64,000 bases of DNA. Origin: UKL13-2 sp031431435. Lineage in GTDB: Bacteria > Pseudomonadota > Gammaproteobacteria > Burkholderiales > Usitatibacteraceae. The notes beneath the pieces were generated by a model that saw only the letters and a list, made by a program, of their open reading frames with translations, was not told the DNA's origin and ran no database searches. A program made the translations under genes and the position numbers. The stretch covers positions 1 to 64,000 of the forward strand of contig JANPDI010000031.1 in NCBI GenBank assembly GCA_031431435.1, in the 5' to 3' direction. This document shows positions 59,939-64,000 of the stretch, piece after piece (position 1 is the first letter of the stretch; each line of letters starts with the position of its first letter).

Positions 59939-62173
59939 ATGGCAACGGGTACTATTTTTATCTTCGCGCTTGTTTGTGCGCTGATTGCGCTGGCATACGC
60001 CGTCATTCAAATCAAATGGATTTTGTCGCTGCCGGACGGTAACGACCGCATGCGCGAAATCGCCGCGGCAATTCAGGCGGGTGCCAAGGCCTACTTGAAT
60101 CGTCAATACGCCACGATTGCTGTGGTTGGTGTGGTGCTGGCCGTGATCATTTTTGCCACGCTCGGCTGGAAAACCGCACTCGGTTTTGTCATTGGTGCCG
60201 TTGCCTCCGGTCTCGCCGGTTATATGGGCATGAACGTATCAGTGCGTGCCAACGTACGTACCGCTGAAGCCGCACGCAGCGGCATCAACGCCGCGCTCAA
60301 CGTTGCCTTTAAGGGCGGCGCCATCACCGGTATGTTGGTGGTTGGACTTGGACTGCTCTCAGTCGCCGGCTTTTATTACATGCTGCTCGGCGGCGCGGCG
60401 CACGATTCCAAGATGAGCGACGTTGTCAAACCATTGATCGGCCTGGCGTTTGGCTCCTCACTCATTTCCATTTTTGCCCGTTTGGGTGGTGGCATCTTTA
60501 CCAAAGGTGCGGACGTGGGCGCCGATCTTGTTGGTAAAGTTGAAGCCAATATTCCCGAGGATGACCCCCGCAACCCGGCGGTAATCGCCGACAACGTTGG
60601 TGACAACGTGGGTGATTGCGCAGGCATGGCGGCCGACCTGTTTGAAACTTATGCGGTGACCATCATTGCCACCATGGTATTGGGTGCGATGATGATTTCT
60701 TCGCCAACGGTGGTTGGCAACGTTGTTTTGTATCCGCTGGCACTGGGCGCATTCGCCATCATTGCCTCTATTATTGGCTGTTCATTTGTCAAAACCAACG
60801 ACGGTGGCAATATCATGAACGCGCTGTATCGCGGTCTGGCTGTTGCCGCCGCAATCGCGCTGTTCGCCTTCTACCCGTTGACCGACTGGATCATGGGCGG
60901 TGTTGCCGGCGCGGGTGCCGGCTATGCCAAATACACCGTGATGAATCTTTGGCTTTGCTGTGTGGTCGGCCTGGCGCTGACCGCATTCCTCGTATGGATT
61001 ACCGAGTATTACACCGGCACGCAATATGGCCCGGTCAAATACGTTGCAGAAGCCTCGACCAAGGGTCACGCCACCAATATCATCGCCGGTATTGGTGTGT
61101 CGATGCGTTCAACCGCGTGGCCGGTGCTGGCGGTGTGTTTTGCGATTTACGCGGCATATGCATTGTGTGGAATCTACGGCATCGCCATCGCCGCAACCGC
61201 CATGTTGTCGATGGCCGGTATCGTGGTCGCGCTCGATGCCTACGGCCCGATTACCGACAACGCCGGCGGCATTGCGGAAATGTCGGAAATGCCAAAGTCA
61301 GTCCGCGAAGTGACCGATCCGCTTGACGCGGTTGGTAACACCACCAAGGCCGTTACCAAGGGTTACGCGATCGGCTCGGCCGGTTTGGCCGCGCTGGTAT
61401 TGTTTGCCGATTACACCTACAAGCTGGCAGAGTCCGGTTTCAACCTGACGTTTGATTTGTCGAATCCGGCCGTCATTATTGGCTTGTTTGCCGGCGGCAT
61501 GATTCCTTATCTCTTCGGTGCGATGGCGATGGAAGCCGTTGGCCGTTGTGCGGGTTTGGTGGTTGAAGAAGTGCGCCGTCAGTTCCGTGAAATCAAGGGC
61601 ATCATGGATGGTTCCGGCAAGCCGGATTATTCACGCGCGGTGGATTTGCTGACCAAGGGTGCGATCAAAGAGATGATCATCCCATCGTTGTTGCCGGTGG
61701 TTGCGCCGATTCTGGTGGTGCTGATCGTGGGTGGCTTGATGGGTAAAGAAGCCGGTATCCAGGCGCTCGGCGGCATGTTGATGGGCACCATCGTCACCGG
61801 TTTGTTTGTCGCGATTTCGATGTGTACCGGTGGCGGCGCATGGGACAACGCCAAGAAATACATTGAAGAAGGTCATCATGGCGGCAAAGGTTCGGACGCA
61901 CACAAGGCGGCCGTGACTGGTGATACGGTTGGCGACCCTTACAAAGACACCGCAGGTCCGGCGGTGAATCCGTTGATTAAGATTATCAACATTGTGGCGC
62001 TGATGATTGTGCCGATGTTTGGCACGGCAACCGTGGTCGCGACAACACCGCCATTGGCGCCGGTAAAAGTTGAACAGAAAGCGGCGCCAGTCGCCGCGCC
62101 GGTTGTGCCTGCGGCGGCACCGGCGGCTTCACCTGCGGCGGCGGCAAAGCCGGCAGAGGCTGCAAAGAAATAA
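59939..62173 (+). CDS. hppA: Membrane-bound proton-pumping pyrophosphatase, potassium-independent type
   Basis: The enzyme couples pyrophosphate hydrolysis to proton export across the inner membrane. It is a 744-residue protein with about 16 helices. The substrate-site motif is ADVGADLVGKVEANIPEDDPRNPAVIADNVGDNVGD, and the second acidic motif is in TGDTVGDPYKDTAGPAVN. Lys470 and Thr473 (VGNTTKAVTKGYAIG) replace the Ala/Gly pair of potassium-dependent enzymes, so it is predicted K+-independent. The C-terminus carries about 40 unusual Ala/Pro-rich residues (VEQKAAPVAAPVVPAAAPAA). GGGGAGC precedes the ATG. A terminator follows. Confidence 0.95.
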   Translation: MATGTIFIFALVCALIALAYAVIQIKWILSLPDGNDRMREIAAAIQAGAKAYLNRQYATIAVVGVVLAVIIFATLGWKTALGFVIGAVASGLAGYMGMNVSVRANVRTAEAARSGINAALNVAFKGGAITGMLVVGLGLLSVAGFYYMLLGGAAHDSKMSDVVKPLIGLAFGSSLISIFARLGGGIFTKGADVGADLVGKVEANIPEDDPRNPAVIADNVGDNVGDCAGMAADLFETYAVTIIATMVLGAMMISSPTVVGNVVLYPLALGAFAIIASIIGCSFVKTNDGGNIMNALYRGLAVAAAIALFAFYPLTDWIMGGVAGAGAGYAKYTVMNLWLCCVVGLALTAFLVWITEYYTGTQYGPVKYVAEASTKGHATNIIAGIGVSMRSTAWPVLAVCFAIYAAYALCGIYGIAIAATAMLSMAGIVVALDAYGPITDNAGGIAEMSEMPKSVREVTDPLDAVGNTTKAVTKGYAIGSAGLAALVLFADYTYKLAESGFNLTFDLSNPAVIIGLFAGGMIPYLFGAMAMEAVGRCAGLVVEEVRRQFREIKGIMDGSGKPDYSRAVDLLTKGAIKEMIIPSLLPVVAPILVVLIVGGLMGKEAGIQALGGMLMGTIVTGLFVAISMCTGGGAWDNAKKYIEEGHHGGKGSDAHKAAVTGDTVGDPYKDTAGPAVNPLIKIINIVALMIVPMFGTATVVATTPPLAPVKVEQKAAPVAAPVVPAAAPAASPAAAAKPAEAAKK

Positions 62174-62224
62174 CCACAGCACGAAGAATGTGCCCGCAGA
62201 CGTATCGCGGGGGAAAGACCAATT

Positions 62225-62255
62225 ACGCCGGATGGTGACACCATCCGGCGTTTTT
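62225..62255 (+). terminator. Rho-independent terminator after hppA
   Basis: ACGCCGGATGGTG and CACCATCCGGCGT are inverted arms around one base, closing at least 11 bp with a GAC-type loop, followed by TTTTTATTTGG. It is 52 bases after the hppA stop. Confidence 0.9.
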
Positions 62256-62444
62256 ATTTGGCCGAGTCCGAAATTGAGCGGATCTTTTGCGGGTGTTAAT
62301 TTATCCTGCAAGGATTGCCGGAAAGGTACACAATATTTACCAATCGGGCGATAAACGTGGGGTTTGGCGTTTAAACCGCCGGCGTTGAGATTTTTATGCC
62401 CCGATCATCATTAGCCGCCGATGGCAAATGGAGGGTGGCACGCC

Positions 62445-62891
62445 ATGAACACGACCGTCACAATTGTTTACCAAAGTCGCGCATCGGCTGAATTCAGCAG
62501 CCGCGAGGCACGTCAACAACTTAAGGTACATGCGCAGGGCGAAAATCTTAAGGCCGGTGTCACCGGTGTGCTGTTGTATTGTGACGGTGTGTTCTTTCAG
62601 GCCATTGAGGGGCCGGCGTCTGTGGTTGACCGGCTTTACAGCAATATCGTCAGGGACAGCAGGCACCACGATATCAAATTGATGATGCGCGCGGCGATCT
62701 CACACCGTGCGTTCGGCAATTGGAGCATGGCATTAATCGAAACCGATGAAACACCACATGCGGCAATCCCGGTTGGACAGCGCCTCACCGCAATTGACGC
62801 TTTGTTGGCACGCCGTAACGACGGCCCTGTGCCTGCGTCGCGCTTTATCGAGGTATTTATCGACCCATCAAACCTGGATCAGGCCGCGTAG
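62445..62891 (+). CDS. BLUF-domain blue-light sensor protein
   Basis: The protein has 148 residues, nearly all one BLUF domain that binds FAD and shifts on blue light. The known AppA residues map with conserved spacing: Tyr9 (YQSRAS), Asn34 (GENLKAGVTG), Gln52 (FFQAIEG), Trp93 and Met95 (GNWSMAL). SRxxxHH (DSRHHDIKLM) fits the family. A C-terminal tail of about 45 residues (RRNDGPVPASRFIEVFI) has no known output domain, so it likely acts through protein contact. The ATG at 62445 follows GGAGGG; an ATG at 62421 is possible. It overlaps the convergent acyl-CoA ligase gene by 13 bases. Confidence 0.92.
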   Translation: MNTTVTIVYQSRASAEFSSREARQQLKVHAQGENLKAGVTGVLLYCDGVFFQAIEGPASVVDRLYSNIVRDSRHHDIKLMMRAAISHRAFGNWSMALIETDETPHAAIPVGQRLTAIDALLARRNDGPVPASRFIEVFIDPSNLDQAA

Positions 62892-64000
62892 TGGCCAGCC
62901 CAAGTTTCGCGCAGGGTTCGTTTTTGCAACTTTCCGGTCGCGGTATGGGGCAATTCAGTGACAAACACCACGTCATTGGGCAGCATCCACTTTGCTATCT
63001 TACCGCCGTAAAAATCCAGCAGCTCTTCTTTTGTGGCGGCTGAATCTTTTTTAAGGACGACCAGTAATAACGGACGTTCATCCCATTTCGGGTGGACGAC
63101 GCCGATGACGGCGGCCTCCGCAACCGCCGGGTGCGCCATGGCGATATTTTCCAACTCGATCGAGCTGATCCATTCGCCGCCGGATTTGATGACGTCCTTT
63201 GAGCGATCCGTGATTTGCATATAACCATCGGCGTCAATGGTCGCGACATCACCGGTCGGGAACCAGCCATCCACCAGCGCCGACGTTGGCTCGCCGTAAT
63301 AGGTATCAACCACCCACGGGCCGCGCACCAACAAGTCACCAAATGCCTTGCCGTCGTGCGCAAGTGATTTGCCGGCGTCGTCAACGATTTTCATTTCAAT
63401 GCCGAACAGCGCGCGCCCCTGCTTGACACGAACGGCAAATTTCTCCTCGTAGGTGAGGGCGGCGTGTTTGGCCTTCAGCCGGCAGACGGTGCCAATGGGT
63501 GACAGTTCGGTCATCCCCCAGGCATGAACCACATTGACGCCGTAAACGCGGTCAAATTTATCAATGATCACGGGCGGACAGGCGGCACCACCAATGGCCG
63601 TCTCCTTGAGACTTGAAAACTTTACGCCGTGTGTTTCAACGTGGGCCAGCAGACCCATCCAGATGGTCGGCACACCAAGACTGATGGTGACCTGCTCACG
63701 TTCCATCAAATCGTAAATACTTGCGCCATCAAGCGCCGCGCCGGGGAATACCAGTTTGGCACCGACGGCCGTCGCCATATAGGGAACCGCCCAGGCGTTG
63801 ACATGAAACATTGGTACAACCGGCATTATGGTCGCGGCCGAGCTGACGTTGAGCGCATCCGGCGCAACGCCGGCGTAACAATGATAAATCGTTGAACGAT
63901 GTGTGTAGAGCACACCCTTGGGATTGCCGGTTGTGCCAGATGTGTAACAAAGGCTTGACGGGGTTGTATCGGCAAATTGCGGCCAGACGTAATCGTCCTG
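62879..64000 (-). CDS. Acyl-CoA ligase (AMP-forming, AlkK/FadD-like), partial at 5' end
   Basis: Medium/long-chain fatty acid-CoA ligase of the AMP-binding family. The window holds the C-terminal 373 codons; the N-terminus is beyond base 64000. The frame continues into the edge with the P-loop TSGTTGNPKGVL (about 63930-63965). Other motifs are MFHVNAWAVPYMATAVGAKL, GGAACPP, HAWGMTELSPIG (adenylate motif), WFPTGDVATIDADGYMQITDRSKDVIKSGGEWIS and the catalytic lysine region TATGKLQKRTLRE. The missing part cannot be judged. It overlaps the BLUF gene tail-to-tail by 13 bases. Confidence 0.9.
   Translation of the reverse strand, partial: QDDYVWPQFADTTPSSLCYTSGTTGNPKGVLYTHRSTIYHCYAGVAPDALNVSSAATIMPVVPMFHVNAWAVPYMATAVGAKLVFPGAALDGASIYDLMEREQVTISLGVPTIWMGLLAHVETHGVKFSSLKETAIGGAACPPVIIDKFDRVYGVNVVHAWGMTELSPIGTVCRLKAKHAALTYEEKFAVRVKQGRALFGIEMKIVDDAGKSLAHDGKAFGDLLVRGPWVVDTYYGEPTSALVDGWFPTGDVATIDADGYMQITDRSKDVIKSGGEWISSIELENIAMAHPAVAEAAVIGVVHPKWDERPLLLVVLKKDSAATKEELLDFYGGKIAKWMLPNDVVFVTELPHTATGKLQKRTLRETWAGHYAA

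Noticed and set aside
1..64000. CRISPR arrays, insertion sequences, integrases, prophage or secretion clusters
   Set aside because: No direct-repeat arrays, transposase motifs or phage genes were found on either strand; the gene content is housekeeping.

Overview
The window is ordinary chromosomal DNA of a betaproteobacterium, most likely Burkholderiales. The evidence is gene order and family types: PHP phosphoesterase/yciO/M50 protease/trpS, then scpA/scpB/rluB; the yciB/yciI/bolA/ppiC block next to purL; divergent fur and bamE followed by dapB/carAB/greA; and a proton pyrophosphatase of the potassium-independent type. GC content looks like the mid-to-upper 50s by eye (not computed). I see no insertion sequence, prophage, integrase, CRISPR array or rRNA. 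No stretch longer than about 300 bases lacks a gene.

Layout. 1-5.3 kb: end of panC, panD, and a leftward four-gene MacAB/Lol-like ABC exporter (adaptor, ATPase, two FtsX-type permeases). 5.5-11.6 kb: tRNA-Leu(CAA) with terminator, queA, an HNH nuclease, ppa, a DUF1223 protein, a GNAT enzyme, ygfZ and a divergent YgfX-like membrane protein. 11.7-19.3 kb: purL, two unrecognised proteins, and the leftward yciB-yciI-bolA-ppiC block. 19.4-28.1 kb: PHP exonuclease, yciO, M50 protease, then an overlapping run trpS-hydrolase-scpA-scpB-rluB. 28.1-33.3 kb: prmB, a DUF962 membrane protein, an EamA exporter, the tripartite tricarboxylate membrane pair tctBA, and a small cysteine-rich protein. 33.3-40.5 kb: a cytoplasmic gamma-glutamyltransferase-like enzyme, an RND pump with its adaptor, and gluQ.

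41.4-46.7 kb is a compact redox/stress cluster: a LysR regulator divergent from two pirins, YceI-cytochrome b561-YceI, an FMN reductase, a WrbA remnant, a Dps ferritin and a thioredoxin. After it come putA, a DUF3047 lipoprotein, a secreted RNase Sa/barnase-type ribonuclease with a barstar-type inhibitor gene, and divergent fur/bamE. Then dapB and a carAB operon whose leader looks like a transcription attenuator, greA, an epimerase-like protein, hppA, a complete BLUF blue-light receptor domain, and a partial acyl-CoA ligase running off the right edge.

The least explained structure is not a gene. It is a family of palindromic repeats of about 50-75 bp, at 939, 29837, 38135, 46733 and 59721, with a degenerate half copy near 51761. 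Each begins at or just after the stop codon of a gene. The arms differ between copies but stay complementary within a copy, which suggests REP-like or 3'-UTR hairpins. Other leads are the carAB leader, the RNase/inhibitor pair, the redox cluster, and the very large disordered tails on RluB.
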